From an uncultured Clostridia bacterium (lineage in GTDB: Bacteria > Bacillota > Clostridia > Christensenellales > UBA1242): DNA of 64,000 bases. Shown here piece after piece: positions 24,855-34,184 of this stretch. The stretch's first letter is position 1; every line of letters begins with the position of its first letter. The stretch is taken from contig CALWJZ010000001.1 in NCBI GenBank assembly GCA_944381145.1, positions 1 through 64,000 on the forward strand, given 5' to 3'. Position numbers and translations under genes: made by a program. Under the pieces are notes generated by a model that saw only the letters and a program-made list of their open reading frames with translations, searched no databases and was not told where the DNA came from.

Positions 24855-24929
24855 TGGCTGGGGTAGCAGGATTTGAACCTACGGATGCGAGAGTCAAAGT
24901 CTCGTGCCTTACCACTTGGCTATACCCCA
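24855..24929 (-). tRNA. tRNA-Gln(TTG)
   Basis: 75 bases. Acceptor TGGGGTA/TACCCCA, anticodon loop CTTTGAC (TTG), discriminator G, T arm with GGTTCAAATCC, CCA encoded. Confidence 0.95.
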
Positions 24930-24943
24930 ACAAAGTAAATAAA

Positions 24944-25020
24944 TGGGGTGAATAGTGGGACTCGAACCCACGACTTCCAGAGCCACAATCTGGCGCTCTA
25001 CCAACTGAACTATATCCACC
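24944..25020 (-). tRNA. tRNA-His(GTG)
   Basis: 77 bases including the extra G at position -1 opposite C73 that is specific to histidine. Anticodon GTG, acceptor GTGGATA/TATTCAC, CCA encoded. Confidence 0.95.
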
Positions 25021-25148
25021 ATGTAATACTTGAAATATTTTATTGATAAAAGTATTGTAGTTACAATCCTTTTAAGGTAGAGCCGAAGCTCTTCTTACAT
25101 TAATCAAATAAAATGATTAAATTTTGAATATATCCGTTAATGAATATA

Positions 25149-25225
25149 TGGTACGCCAGAAGGGATTCGAACCCCTGACACCCGCCTTAGAAGGGCGGTG
25201 CTCTATCCAGCTGAGCTACTGGCGC
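25149..25225 (-). tRNA. tRNA-Arg(TCT)
   Basis: 77 bases. Acceptor GCGCCAG/CTGGCGT with a G-T first pair, anticodon loop CTTCTAA (TCT), CCA encoded. The 123 bases between this gene and tRNA-His hold a small UUCG-capped hairpin on the minus strand. Confidence 0.95.
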
Positions 25226-25250
25226 ATAATTCACTTGAGTCTAAGTGAAT

Positions 25251-25324
25251 TGGAGCGGGTGATGGGAATCGGACCCACGCAACCAGCTTGGAAGGCTGGG
25301 GCTCTACCATTGAGCTACACCCGC
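25251..25324 (-). tRNA. tRNA-Gly(TCC)
   Basis: 74 bases. Acceptor GCGGGTG/CACCCGC, anticodon loop CTTCCAA (TCC), discriminator T, CCA encoded. First gene of the operon. Confidence 0.95.
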
Positions 25325-25353
25325 ACACATTGTATTTTGCAAAATGCATTATA

Positions 25354-25382
25354 ATAATACCATTATTGGTTGCTATTGTCAA
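25354..25382 (-). promoter_or_regulatory. Promoter of the first tRNA operon
   Basis: On the minus strand TTGACA, 17-base spacer, TATTAT, ending 30 bases before tRNA-Gly. It drives the order Gly, Arg, His, Gln, Lys, Leu. Confidence 0.75.
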
Positions 25383-25447
25383 CAATTTTTTTTTAATTTT
25401 TAAATTTTATTATATTTGATGTTAATTTTCGATTTGACTTTTGTTTT

Positions 25448-25477
25448 GTTGACATCTCAACATTTTTGCTGTAGTAT
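25448..25477 (+). promoter_or_regulatory. Promoter and probable MarR operator
   Basis: TTGACA (25449-25454), 17-base spacer, TAGTAT (25472-25477). The -35 box sits inside the palindrome TGTTGA-CATC-TCAACA (25448-25463), matching the TTG(N)CAA style of MarR sites. Self-repression by the downstream MarR protein is the likely use. Confidence 0.6.
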
Positions 25478-25528
25478 CATAATTAATATTATCATGACTA
25501 TTACATAAAATATTTGTGCAGGTTATAT

Positions 25529-25957
25529 ATGTTTGATTGTAAATATCACATGCCTATTTTGATTGATAAAATAAATAAAAATTTTGGAAAAGAATGTGAA
25601 TTGTGCTTAAAACCAAAGGGTTTAAGTAAAATTCATGCTTTTTATTTATTGTGTCTATATAATCATTTAGAAGGAATAAAACTTACTGAATTAAGTAATT
25701 TGGTGTGTTGTGACAAATCAAATACAAGTAGGGCTATTGCAGATTTGGCAAATAAAAAGATTATTGTTAAATTATCAAATCGCATAAATGATAAAAAGTA
25801 CATAATTAAGCTTACAGATACAGGATATAAGATTTGCCACGAATTTATTCAAAATATAAAAAATAGATTTCATCAAATTTTTAAATGTTTATCAGAAAAA
25901 GAATTTAATGATTTTTTTAGAATATTAGAAAAAATATCAAAAGGAGATTTAGAATGA
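25529..25957 (+). CDS. MarR-family transcriptional regulator
   Basis: 142 residues with a winged-helix core: LTELSNLVCCDKSNTSRAIADLANKKIIVK is the recognition helix and wing start, then NDKKYIIKLTDTGYKI the wing. The ATG at 25529 follows CAGG; a GTG at 25514 is possible but has no site. It overlaps the ABC transporter gene by four bases, and a palindrome overlaps its promoter, so it very likely controls its own operon in response to a compound the transporter handles. Ligand unknown; cysteines at 48-49 in the DNA-binding region could be redox sensitive. Confidence 0.85.
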   Translation: MFDCKYHMPILIDKINKNFGKECELCLKPKGLSKIHAFYLLCLYNHLEGIKLTELSNLVCCDKSNTSRAIADLANKKIIVKLSNRINDKKYIIKLTDTGYKICHEFIQNIKNRFHQIFKCLSEKEFNDFFRILEKISKGDLE

Positions 25958-28545
25958 TACAAATAAAAAATATTGTTAAGAATTACTTATCAGGTGAGAA
26001 TCAAGTAAAAGCATTAAAAAATATTAGTATAAATTTTAGAAATAATGAATTTGTATCAATTTTAGGACCATCTGGTTGTGGTAAAACAACATTATTAAAT
26101 ATTATAGGTGGGTTAGATAAATACACCTCAGGTGATATTATAATAAATGGAGTTTCAACAAAGGAATATAAAGATAAAGATTGGGATGCTTATAGAAATC
26201 ATTATATAGGATTTATTTTTCAATCATATAATCTTATAAACCATCTTAATGTTTTAGAGAATGTTGAATTGGCACTTAGTATTGCAGGAATTAGTAAAAC
26301 TGAAAAAAGAAAACGAGCAATCAAAGCATTGAAAGAAGTTGGTTTATCAGGGCAAATGAAGAAAAAACCTAATCAATTATCTGGTGGACAAATGCAAAGA
26401 GTTGCGATTGCAAGAGCAATTGTTAATGAACCTAAAATTATTTTGGCAGATGAACCAACTGGAGCTTTGGATAGTGAAACTAGTGTTCAGGTTATGGAAA
26501 TATTGAAAAAAATATCAAATAAGTATCTAATTATAATGGTAACTCATAATGATAAATTAGCTGCAAAATATTCTACTAGAATTATAAATATTCTAGATGG
26601 TGAATTAATAAATGATTCCAATCCTTATAATCCAACAAATGATGAGATATATCAAGATAAAGAAGCTTTTGTTACAAATCAAGATAAAAAGCCAATTAAT
26701 AAAAGAAAACATAAATTAAAAAGTCAAATGAGTTACTTTACTGCATTTTCATTGTCTTTGAAAAACTTGTGGTCAAAAAAATGGAAAACTATTATAACCA
26801 GTCTAGGAGGTTCAATAGGTATAATTGGTATAGCATTAATTTTAGCGGTATCTACAGGCATGACAAATTATATTGCAAATGTTGAGTCTGATGCTTTAGG
26901 TAATTATCCAATTATGGTATCGTCAATAAGTGTTGATACATCTAAATTTACAAGTGTTACTCCTGATTCGAATGAAGAAGAAGCAGTTGATGATGATGTT
27001 ATTATTCCTTATGATCCTTTGAAACAATATTTAGTATATGGTCATTACAATAACTTATCTAAAGATTTTGTTGATTATGTAAAAAACTTTGAACAAGATG
27101 ATGTAGAAAATGGAAGCAAAATGCTTAATATGATACAATATGATTATTATGTGCCAGTAAAAATGCTGACGAAAAATGGTGATAATATAAGTTATGTAAA
27201 TAGAATTAATGCTACAAGTATTATGTCTGGTGGTACAAGTAGTCCATTATATCCGATGGTTTCGAATTTTGATTTTGTTATGGAACAGTATGATTTAATT
27301 TATGGTGAATTACCAAAAATTGAAGATAATGAAGAATTTAGTAAAGATATGTTATTGGTAGTAGGTAAGGGCAACAAAATTCCTGAAAGTACTTTAACTG
27401 CTTTGGGAATTACAACAAGTATGGATACATCAAGCAATTATATAAATATACCTTTTGAACAAATTGTTGGAAAAGAATACAAAGTTTTATTTAATGATGA
27501 TTATTATACTCCAGATAGTGAAAATTTTGATGAAATCACTAAGTTTGATAAATTAAATGTTTACAATCCTTCCGAATTAAATGAAGCATATAATGATTCT
27601 TCTTTAACAATGAATATTAGTGGAATTATTAGATTAAAAGATGATGCTACTACTGAAATATTGTCTGCAGGATTGGTATATACTTCTGAATTCGAAAAAT
27701 ATTATGCTGAGAATTGTGCAAATTCTTTGATTGCAAGAAAACAGTTGGACAATAAGGCAAAAAATGATGAAAATAGCTATAAATTTTTAGATAATTATGT
27801 TTTGTATATTTCTGAATTGATGAGTGGTAGTATGGGAACGGCTGGTTTACCATTAACAGGATTTACAGATGTTGATCATATTAACCAATTTTTACAGTCT
27901 AATTATGGCTATACTTTAGATAAAGATAGTGCTTTTGACTTAGGTATGCAACAAATTGGAATAAGCAATACTCCAATTTCAATAAAATTTTATCCAAAAA
28001 ATTTTGAAGCCAAAGATAGCATTATTGAAATGATAGATAAGTATAATGCTACAGTAGATGAGGAAATAAATAAAATTAATTATTCAGATACAACAGGATT
28101 TATAACCAATACCTTAGGTCAATTAGTAAATATAATTTCATATGTTTTAATTGCTTTTGCAGGTATTTCTTTAGTTGTTTCGTCAGTTATGATTGGAATT
28201 TTAACATATACATCAGTAGTTGAGAGAACAAAAGAAATAGGAGTTTTGAGAAGTATTGGTGCTAGAAAAACTGATATATCAAGAATTTTTAATAGTGAGA
28301 CGATTTTAATCGGATTTTTTGCTGGTTTACTTGGAGTTGTATTAAGTTGGATATTTACATTCCCAATAAATGCTATTCTAAAAGCAATAATAGGTGGAGC
28401 AGTAACTACAAATTTAGCAACTTTAAAATTTTCACATTCAGTAATTTTGGTAATAATAAGTACTATTTTGACTGCGCTTGCAGGAACTGTACCAGCTTAT
28501 ATTGCATCTAAAAAAGATCCTGTTATTTGTTTACGAAGTGAATAA
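25954..28545 (+). CDS. ABC transporter, ATPase fused to MacB/FtsX-type permease
   Basis: 863 residues. An N-terminal ATPase (1-230) with Walker [10 protein letters not shown], signature [14 protein letters not shown] and Walker [12 protein letters not shown] is followed by a permease: a first helix near 280-305, a large extracellular domain of about 400 residues, and three closing helices with the FtsX motif [22 protein letters not shown]. This is the type VII (mechanotransmission) architecture used to expel antimicrobial peptides or lipids rather than import. ATG overlaps the MarR stop (ATGA). The fusion of both parts in one chain is uncommon but known in Clostridia. Substrate unknown. Confidence 0.88.
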   Translation: MIQIKNIVKNYLSGENQVKALKNISINFRNNEFVSILGPSGCGKTTLLNIIGGLDKYTSGDIIINGVSTKEYKDKDWDAYRNHYIGFIFQSYNLINHLNVLENVELALSIAGISKTEKRKRAIKALKEVGLSGQMKKKPNQLSGGQMQRVAIARAIVNEPKIILADEPTGALDSETSVQVMEILKKISNKYLIIMVTHNDKLAAKYSTRIINILDGELINDSNPYNPTNDEIYQDKEAFVTNQDKKPINKRKHKLKSQMSYFTAFSLSLKNLWSKKWKTIITSLGGSIGIIGIALILAVSTGMTNYIANVESDALGNYPIMVSSISVDTSKFTSVTPDSNEEEAVDDDVIIPYDPLKQYLVYGHYNNLSKDFVDYVKNFEQDDVENGSKMLNMIQYDYYVPVKMLTKNGDNISYVNRINATSIMSGGTSSPLYPMVSNFDFVMEQYDLIYGELPKIEDNEEFSKDMLLVVGKGNKIPESTLTALGITTSMDTSSNYINIPFEQIVGKEYKVLFNDDYYTPDSENFDEITKFDKLNVYNPSELNEAYNDSSLTMNISGIIRLKDDATTEILSAGLVYTSEFEKYYAENCANSLIARKQLDNKAKNDENSYKFLDNYVLYISELMSGSMGTAGLPLTGFTDVDHINQFLQSNYGYTLDKDSAFDLGMQQIGISNTPISIKFYPKNFEAKDSIIEMIDKYNATVDEEINKINYSDTTGFITNTLGQLVNIISYVLIAFAGISLVVSSVMIGILTYTSVVERTKEIGVLRSIGARKTDISRIFNSETILIGFFAGLLGVVLSWIFTFPINAILKAIIGGAVTTNLATLKFSHSVILVIISTILTALAGTVPAYIASKKDPVICLRSE

Positions 28546-28555
28546 AATTAATAAT

Positions 28556-28601
28556 ACAATAAAAAGAGGAAAAATTTCTAAATCTTTTTATTGTTTTTTT
28601 T
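28556..28601 (+). terminator. Terminator after the MarR-ABC operon
   Basis: CAATAAAAAGA/TCTTTTTATTG stem with a 16-base loop and eight T residues. Confidence 0.7.
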
Positions 28602-28682
28602 ATAAAAATACTTAATTTGTAAGGGAAAAATATACTATTTTGTTTTAAAATTGATGAATATGTATATTTCATTTTTCATTAA

Positions 28683-28711
28683 TTGACATATGAGTGCATA
28701 TAATATATAAT
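28683..28711 (+). promoter_or_regulatory. Consensus sigma-A promoter
   Basis: TTGACA, 17-base spacer, TATAAT, a perfect match to the housekeeping consensus, upstream of the second DegV gene. Confidence 0.8.
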
Positions 28712-28741
28712 TAAATACACTAATAGTAGAAGGTGAATAAG

Positions 28742-29584
28742 TTGTCAAATATTAGATTGATTGTAGATTCAACGTTAGGAATTGAAAAAGAATATGCTAT
28801 AAAAAATCAAATAGAAATAGTTAGTTTAAAAATGATTCTTGATGGAAATGTTTATGAAGAAAAATTTGAGGATAGTTGGGAAAGCTTTTATCAAAAAATG
28901 TCAAAATCAAAAAATTTTCCTACTACTTCACAACCTGCACCAGATGAGTTTGTGCAGGCTATAAATAAAATTTATTCTGAAAATAATGATGCAGAAATAA
29001 TAATTTTAACTATTTCAGGAAAATTTAGTGGTACTATAAATTCTGCTACACTAGCAACAATAGAATTTTCAGGCAGAAAAATAATAGCAGTAGATACAAA
29101 CTCTGCATGTTTGTGTGGTAGGTTATTTGTGGAACAAGTTATTGATCTTGTTAATTCAGGTAAAAGTTATGAAGAAATTTTAGGTATAATACCTAAAATT
29201 AAAGAAGCATTAAGTATTCAATTTATTCCAGATAATATGAATGCTTTAAGAAAAGGTGGAAGAATAGGTGCTTTGGGGGCAACTATTGCAAATATTCTGA
29301 AGATAAAACCAATTTTTCAATTTAAAAATGGTACGTTGACAGTTTTAAAAAAAGTTATTGGAATTACCAAAGCCATCAATGATATGGTTTCAAATATTTC
29401 TAAAAAAATAAAGAAAATGTATATTTGCTATATTTATAATAATGAAAATGTATCAAAATTAGAAGAAAAAGTAAAAGAATTAAACATATGTTCAGATACT
29501 AAGACTTTGCCTGTTGGACCAGTGTTTGGAGTTCATGTAGGAATTGGTGGGATAGGGCTTGCTATGCTAGAAGAGTATAATTAA
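28742..29584 (+). CDS. DegV family fatty-acid-binding protein (second copy)
   Basis: 280 residues. DegV motifs: IVDSTLGI at the start, FPTTSQPAPDEF in the pocket, TISGKFSGT, RKGGRIGALG and PVGPVFGVHVG near the end. AAGGTG at 28729-28734 is correctly spaced for the TTG at 28742; the GTG at 28733 overlaps it and is less likely. It is clearly diverged from the copy at 3.4 kb, so the two probably bind different fatty acids. A consensus promoter suggests strong constitutive expression. No kinase gene is nearby. Confidence 0.87.
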   Translation: MSNIRLIVDSTLGIEKEYAIKNQIEIVSLKMILDGNVYEEKFEDSWESFYQKMSKSKNFPTTSQPAPDEFVQAINKIYSENNDAEIIILTISGKFSGTINSATLATIEFSGRKIIAVDTNSACLCGRLFVEQVIDLVNSGKSYEEILGIIPKIKEALSIQFIPDNMNALRKGGRIGALGATIANILKIKPIFQFKNGTLTVLKKVIGITKAINDMVSNISKKIKKMYICYIYNNENVSKLEEKVKELNICSDTKTLPVGPVFGVHVGIGGIGLAMLEEYN

Positions 29585-29612
29585 TTTTACTTTATAATTT
29601 ATTAAATAAAGG

Positions 29613-29641
29613 TTGACACGGATAATAATTTGTTTTATACT
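29613..29641 (+). promoter_or_regulatory. Promoter-like element upstream of tRNA-Lys(CTT)
   Basis: TTGACA, 17-base spacer, TATACT. It lies about 130 bases before the tRNA, so a long 5' leader would have to be removed. Confidence 0.55.
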
Positions 29642-29770
29642 AACACAGTATGATATTATTAGCCGTTTTTATTTTGCAATTTAACTATAGGTAATATTAT
29701 GATCTTTTGTTAGTTTTGAAATGGTTAACTTTTTAGCAAACGCTTATAAACAAGTATAAACTAATATTAT

Positions 29771-29846
29771 GGACCAGTAGCTCAGTTGGTAGAGCAATTG
29801 ACTCTTAATCAATGGGTCCAGGGTTCGAGTCCCTGCTGGTCCACCA
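29771..29846 (+). tRNA. tRNA-Lys(CTT)
   Basis: 76 bases. Acceptor GGACCAG/CTGGTCC, anticodon loop CTCTTAA (CTT), T arm GGGTTCGAGTCCC, CCA encoded. A single-gene transcription unit with its own terminator. Confidence 0.96.
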
Positions 29847-29876
29847 AAAAACTCCTTTAAAAAAGGAGTTTTTTTA
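29847..29876 (+). terminator. Terminator of tRNA-Lys(CTT)
   Basis: AAACTCCTTT-AAA-AAAGGAGTTT followed by T residues, immediately after CCA. Confidence 0.85.
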
Positions 29877-29967
29877 TAACTTTTTGCTACTAACTTGTCT
29901 AATATAAAAAATTATAACAAGACAAAAATAATTAAAATTTATAGAAATTCATCAATTTCTAGCCAGT

Positions 29968-30516
29968 TTAGATAATTTTTTTTAAATTTTCAAAAATAGG
30001 GACATTTTCTTTATATCCTTTTGGATTAAGTGGTGAAGTATGATAAATTGGAATTATTTTATACTTTTTGTTTCCAAATTCTTTATTATATATTTTCCCC
30101 ACAACATCTTTTAATTTGCCAATTTTTGTTTCTAGCAATACAGACGCTGGATATGCTCCCATAGGCAGAATTATATCGCAATCTATATCATTTAATTGTT
30201 TAATTAATAATTCCTTGCAATTATTTGAACAATAATTAAAATCTTTCCTTTCTATCAAACATTTACAGCATTCTGTGAAATATATGTCTTCAATTTTTAA
30301 ATCTAAAATCTGAAGAAGTTTTGCTAAAATTTTTTCGCTTCCTTGTAATTTTCCTTTTATGTTGTAAAACGCTCTGCCAGATTCTATCCAGCCATTTTTT
30401 GCTGGACTTTCGCCAATTATAATAAATTTTGTTTTGCCAATTTGAATTGAATTATCAACTAATTTAGGCAAATTTCCACATTTTTTACATTCTTTTAATT
30501 CATTTTTGTAATCCAT
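29968..30516 (-). CDS. Family-4-like uracil-DNA glycosylase
   Basis: 182 residues of the COG1573-type UDG superfamily. Motif I is IIGESPAKNG, and the C-terminal motif is HTSPLNPKG. Cysteines CKKCGNLP near the N-terminus with FTECCKC and YCSNNC in the middle fit the [4Fe-4S] cluster of family 4. These enzymes remove uracil from DNA. The gene is divergent from the dUTPase gene across a 270-base gap, placing two uracil-exclusion functions side by side. Substrate range (uracil versus other deaminated bases) cannot be told from motif I alone. Confidence 0.8.
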   Translation of the reverse strand: MDYKNELKECKKCGNLPKLVDNSIQIGKTKFIIIGESPAKNGWIESGRAFYNIKGKLQGSEKILAKLLQILDLKIEDIYFTECCKCLIERKDFNYCSNNCKELLIKQLNDIDCDIILPMGAYPASVLLETKIGKLKDVVGKIYNKEFGNKKYKIIPIYHTSPLNPKGYKENVPIFENLKKII

Positions 30517-30786
30517 AATTATAATATAACAAATATCAAATTCTAAATCAAGAAAATATATATATTCTGTTATAATATTTCAATATACACTATTGTTTAA
30601 TTGAATATTGTTTGTTTACATAAATATTTTCATAATATTTCTCCTATTACGATTCTTAAATAAAATTATTTTATTTAGTAAAATTATTCAAGTATATCAA
30701 GTATATTATATTATTAAATAATTCTCATTTTGATTTAATGACAAAATTTTAATATTATGATATTATTAATTTGTTAGGAGTTGACA

Positions 30787-31248
30787 ATGAGAGATTTTGA
30801 AAAAATAAGTTTTGAACGATTTAAAAATGATATATCAGATAATGAAGAATTATATAATAGTTACTTGTTGCCTATGAGAAGTTCTGAATCGACTGCCGGA
30901 TATGATATTTATCTATTAGACGATTTAAAAATTATGCCTAATGAAATAAAAAAAATACCAACAGGTATTAAGGCACATTTTGAAAAAGATGAAGTTTTAT
31001 TTTTAATTGTTAGAAGCAGTACTGGATTTAAGTATAATATAAGGTTATGTAATCAAGTCGGTGTTATAGATGCTGATTATTATAATAACAAAGACAATGA
31101 GGGGCATATTTGGATAAAAATACAAAATGAAAATGATAAAGAAATATTCATTGAGAAAGGACAGGCTATAGTTCAAGGAATTTTTATGAAATATTTAACT
31201 ACAGATAGTGATAATAGAAAAAATATAGTAAGAGGAAGCAAATATTAA
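30787..31248 (+). CDS. dut: dUTPase (trimeric type)
   Basis: 153 residues. Motif 1 AGYDIYLLDD, motif 2 RSSTGFK, motif 3 NQVGVIDADYY with the catalytic aspartate, and motif 4 GQAIVQGIF are all present. dUTPase hydrolyses dUTP to dUMP, supplying dTMP synthesis and keeping uracil out of DNA. The usual flexible motif 5 (GGFGSTG) is reduced to RGSKY at the very end, so the nucleotide-covering arm looks shortened. TAGGAG precedes ATG 30787; TTG 30781 is too close to it. The stop codon lies inside the terminator hairpin. Confidence 0.88.
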   Translation: MRDFEKISFERFKNDISDNEELYNSYLLPMRSSESTAGYDIYLLDDLKIMPNEIKKIPTGIKAHFEKDEVLFLIVRSSTGFKYNIRLCNQVGVIDADYYNNKDNEGHIWIKIQNENDKEIFIEKGQAIVQGIFMKYLTTDSDNRKNIVRGSKY

Positions 31249-31260
31249 TTTGCTTTTTTT
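31236..31260 (+). terminator. Terminator overlapping the dut stop codon
   Basis: AAGCAAA/TTTGCTT stem followed by T residues; the stop TAA at 31246-31248 is in the loop. Confidence 0.7.
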
Positions 31261-31427
31261 ATTATCTATAATCTAAATTAATTAAATTCTTGAATAATTA
31301 TTTTATGATACTAATTTATTTGTATATTTATAAATATAATTCAGTTTTTAAATAGTATAAATATTAAAAATATTTTATAAATATTTTACTTAGTCACAAA
31401 AAATAATTCGATAACATAAAAAATAAT

Positions 31428-32504
31428 ATGAATAGTTTTAATGATTTTATAATTGATACAAAAGTTTTGAAACAAAATGCTTTGAACATAAAAAATTTAA
31501 TAGGTAATAATGTAAAACTCTGTGCCGTTGTAAAAGCAAATGCATATGGAATTGGTGTTAATACTGTTTGTAAGGCTGTTCAAAATATTGTTGATTTTTA
31601 TGCTGTAGCAAATTTAAAAGAAGCTCTAAATATTAGAGTTTTTGATAAAAAAACTAAAATTTTAATTTTGGGATTAGTAAAAAAAGAATATTTAAAAATT
31701 TGTTCAGAAAATAATATTTCTATTAGTATATGTAGTCTTGAACAACTGGAAAATTATTTTGACAATATTGATTCTTTGATAAATGTTCATCTTCAAATAA
31801 ACACAGGGCTTAATAGATTTGGATTTAGATCTTTGAATGAATTTAAAAAAGCAATAAAAATATTAAATTCAAATAAAAATTGTAATATAGAAGGTATCTA
31901 TAGTCATTTTGCAACAAAAGAAAACGATGTATTTTTTATTAAAAAGCAATATATAAGATTTGTACAATTTAAAAAATGTATAAAGAATCCAAATGTTATA
32001 TCACATATTGCTAATTCGTATGCGACAATCTATGATAATAAATTTCACAATGACATGATAAGAACTGGTTTTTTATTGTATGGTGCAATGAAAAACAATA
32101 TAGGAAATAAATTAATTTTAAGTATAAAATCACATGTTGTACATATTTTTAATGTAAGAAAAAATGACACAATAGGTTATGATAGGACATTTAAGGCTAA
32201 AAATAATATGAAAATTGCAGTGGTTCCAATCGGTTATGCAGATGGCTATGATAGGCGTTTGTCAAATAAATTTTATGTTTTAATAAAGGGTTGTAAGTGT
32301 CCAATAGTAGGAATGATATGTATGGATGTTATGATGGTTGATATTAGCGATTTAAATATAAATTTGGGTGAAGAAGTTGTTTTGTTAGGTAAACAAAAAG
32401 AAGAATATATTTCTTTGCAAGATATGGCAAGTATCTTAAATACGTCTCCATACGAAGTTTTGTTAAAATTTCAATATAAACGTATGAATCAAATTGTAAA
32501 GTAA
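31428..32504 (+). CDS. alr: Alanine racemase
   Basis: 358 residues. The PLP lysine is in VVKANAYGIG (about residue 37); RTGFLLYGA, GYDRTFKA with the catalytic tyrosine, VPIGYADGYDR and CMDVMMVDI are the remaining family motifs. It interconverts L- and D-alanine for peptidoglycan. The ATG at 31428 has no Shine-Dalgarno sequence, only an AT-rich leader. It is a single-gene unit ended by the hairpin at 32604. In spore formers Alr can also be carried on spores to modulate germination, which cannot be judged here. Confidence 0.93.
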   Translation: MNSFNDFIIDTKVLKQNALNIKNLIGNNVKLCAVVKANAYGIGVNTVCKAVQNIVDFYAVANLKEALNIRVFDKKTKILILGLVKKEYLKICSENNISISICSLEQLENYFDNIDSLINVHLQINTGLNRFGFRSLNEFKKAIKILNSNKNCNIEGIYSHFATKENDVFFIKKQYIRFVQFKKCIKNPNVISHIANSYATIYDNKFHNDMIRTGFLLYGAMKNNIGNKLILSIKSHVVHIFNVRKNDTIGYDRTFKAKNNMKIAVVPIGYADGYDRRLSNKFYVLIKGCKCPIVGMICMDVMMVDISDLNINLGEEVVLLGKQKEEYISLQDMASILNTSPYEVLLKFQYKRMNQIVK

Positions 32505-32603
32505 TCATTTTGATTATTAAATCAAATTATATTACAATTAATTGTGTATAATAATTCACTATAAAAATTGCATAAATATTATATAATTTAAATAATTATA
32601 AAC

Positions 32604-32645
32604 AATCAAAAGTAAATCTTTAAATTATTTGCTTTTGATTTTTTT
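32604..32645 (+). terminator. Terminator after alr
   Basis: AATCAAAAGTAAAT/ATTTGCTTTTGATT stem with a nine-base loop and a T run. Confidence 0.8.
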
Positions 32646-32679
32646 GTGTTATATAATATTAATTGTATAAGGAAATAAG

Positions 32680-33237
32680 ATGAGAATAATTGGTGGTAAA
32701 TTTAAAGGTATAAAATTAAATAGTTTCGATATGGACAATATTAGACCTACAGCTGATAGGGCAAGAGAGGGAATTTTTAATAAGCTTCAGTTTTTGATTA
32801 AAAATGCTTGTATTTTAGATTTGTTTTGTGGAACGGGTGCAATTAGTCTAGAATTTTTGAGTAGAGGTGCAAAAAAAGTAATTTCTGTTGACAACAATAA
32901 AAACAGTATTAATTTAATTAACCAAAATTTTGATAAAGTTAATGAAAAGCCTAATTTAATTTATGGTGATTATTTAGATGTTTTATCTCAATTAAAAAAT
33001 CAGAAGTTTGATATTATTTTTCTGGATCCACCATTTTCTAGTGATTATGGTATCAAAGCAATATTAAAAATAATAAATTTAGAATTATTAGAAAAAAATG
33101 GAATAATTGTTTTTGAACATAGTTCTACCATGAATTTTGAAAAAGAAATAGATAAAATCTCTAATAAAATTTTGATATTAGATACAAAAAAATATGGTTC
33201 AATTACCGTAGAATATATACAAGGTGTAGAGTTATGA
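32680..33237 (+). CDS. rsmD: RsmD, 16S rRNA (guanine966-N2)-methyltransferase
   Basis: 185 residues. RIIGGKFKG and RPTADRAREGIFN are the RNA-facing start, LDLFCGTGAISLE is the SAM-binding motif I, and FLDPPFSS is the DPPF motif IV of N2-guanine methyltransferases. It methylates G966 of 16S rRNA during 30S assembly. AAGGAAATAAG before the ATG. It overlaps the Smr-domain gene by four bases. In many Firmicutes coaD follows; here it does not. Confidence 0.94.
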   Translation: MRIIGGKFKGIKLNSFDMDNIRPTADRAREGIFNKLQFLIKNACILDLFCGTGAISLEFLSRGAKKVISVDNNKNSINLINQNFDKVNEKPNLIYGDYLDVLSQLKNQKFDIIFLDPPFSSDYGIKAILKIINLELLEKNGIIVFEHSSTMNFEKEIDKISNKILILDTKKYGSITVEYIQGVEL

Positions 33238-33569
33238 GAATAATAAATATAAAAGAGAATTTTCCTAACGTTGACTACGCAAAATTTATTCTTGACCAAG
33301 AAATAAAATATTCAAAAGCAATTGGCAATAGAGTAATTATAGTTATTCATGGGTATGGTTCTCATGGACATGGTGGTCTAATAAGGTTGGCATTAAAAAA
33401 TTATTTACCTTTTTTAAAAAAACAACATATTATTACTGATTTTGTTTTTGGTGAAAATTGGGGAGAATTAAACGAAACAAAACAATTGATTTGCAAAATT
33501 GCTCCTGATATATTGATTAATGATCAAGTTATGAATATAAATAGTGGAGTTTCAGTAATTTTATTATAA
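33234..33569 (+). CDS. Small stand-alone Smr-domain protein
   Basis: 111 residues. The N-terminus (MRIINIKENFPNVDYAKFILDQEI) plus VIIVIHGYGSHGHGGLIRLALKNYL is a recognisable Smr core, the HGxGxG motif being the nuclease-type active-site loop known from MutS2 tails. It is translationally coupled to rsmD. The C-terminal 50 residues are not assigned. Possible roles are an endonuclease or a ribosome-rescue factor like MutS2; the coupling to an rRNA methylase favours an RNA task, by inference. Confidence 0.72.
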   Translation: MRIINIKENFPNVDYAKFILDQEIKYSKAIGNRVIIVIHGYGSHGHGGLIRLALKNYLPFLKKQHIITDFVFGENWGELNETKQLICKIAPDILINDQVMNINSGVSVILL

Positions 33570-33598
33570 AAAAAGTACTAAATTAGTACTTTTTTTAT
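33568..33598. terminator. Bidirectional terminator
   Basis: AAAAAAGTACT-AAATT-AGTACTTTTTT between the converging Smr gene and the gene at 33609. Confidence 0.85.
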
Positions 33599-33608
33599 GC
33601 TCTCAGGT

Positions 33609-34052
33609 TTATAAAAATTTTTTTAATGATTCTACAAAATCTTCTTCTGCACTTATGATTTGATTTGTTATATTTAATAATTCTTTTGATTTTGAAGGGT
33701 GTTCATTTTGAGATTTTATCATTTCTGTAATTCCCATAGTTGTTCCTTCAATTAGCATTGTTGCTAAAGTAGCAGTTTCATTATTTATCATTGTTTTCAT
33801 TTTGATAGAAGCAAAACTTGTACCTTTTAGAAAAATATTAATATCTACGGGAGTATGTTTGTAATCATTAGAAATTTTTTCTAGTTTGGTAGTAATGTTT
33901 AAATAAAACTCATTTTGTTTTCTTAATAAATTTTCTAATTCTTTGTTTTCAATTTTCGTAATAATTGAGTCTATTGCAAAACTTGCCATTCTCACATTTT
34001 TGTATGCTTCGTCTATTAACTTTGTGGTAATTTCAAATTCTTCTTTTTCCAT
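33609..34052 (-). CDS. Unrecognised all-helical 147-residue protein
   Basis: No family was recognised. The sequence is uniformly helical: ITTKLIDEAYKNVRMASFAIDSIITKI, NLLRKQNEFYLNITTKLEKIS, TSFASIKMKTMINNETATLATMLIEGTTMGITEMI and QIISAEEDFVESLKKFL would form a four-helix bundle somewhat like ferritin-related DUF2383 proteins, but the metal-binding Glu/His pattern is not evident. No signal peptide. GGAAATTTTT lies just before the ATG. It is divergent from the L21 leader. Confidence 0.65.
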   Translation of the reverse strand: MEKEEFEITTKLIDEAYKNVRMASFAIDSIITKIENKELENLLRKQNEFYLNITTKLEKISNDYKHTPVDINIFLKGTSFASIKMKTMINNETATLATMLIEGTTMGITEMIKSQNEHPSKSKELLNITNQIISAEEDFVESLKKFL

Positions 34053-34151
34053 AAAAATTTCCTTTTTATTTTATATTGAGAATATTTATTTTTTTTATTC
34101 AATGTGCATTTATTAAAAATTAAAAAAATATCTAATTTTAGGAAATAATTA

Positions 34152-34179
34152 TTGACAAAATAGATATATTATGTTAAAT
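34152..34179 (+). promoter_or_regulatory. Promoter of the L21 operon
   Basis: TTGACA, 16-base spacer, TTAAAT. The predicted transcript starts right at the structured leader. Confidence 0.6.
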
Positions 34180-34184
34180 TTAAT

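Noticed and set aside
25021-25148. UUCG-capped hairpin between tRNA-His and tRNA-Arg as a separate RNA gene or terminator
   Set aside because: No T run follows on the minus strand and no promoter lies in the spacer; it is more likely a spacer structure removed during tRNA processing.
25124-25385. Two open frames across tRNA-Arg and tRNA-Gly
   Set aside because: They are translations of the tRNA genes themselves and their spacers; the tRNAs are complete with CCA ends.
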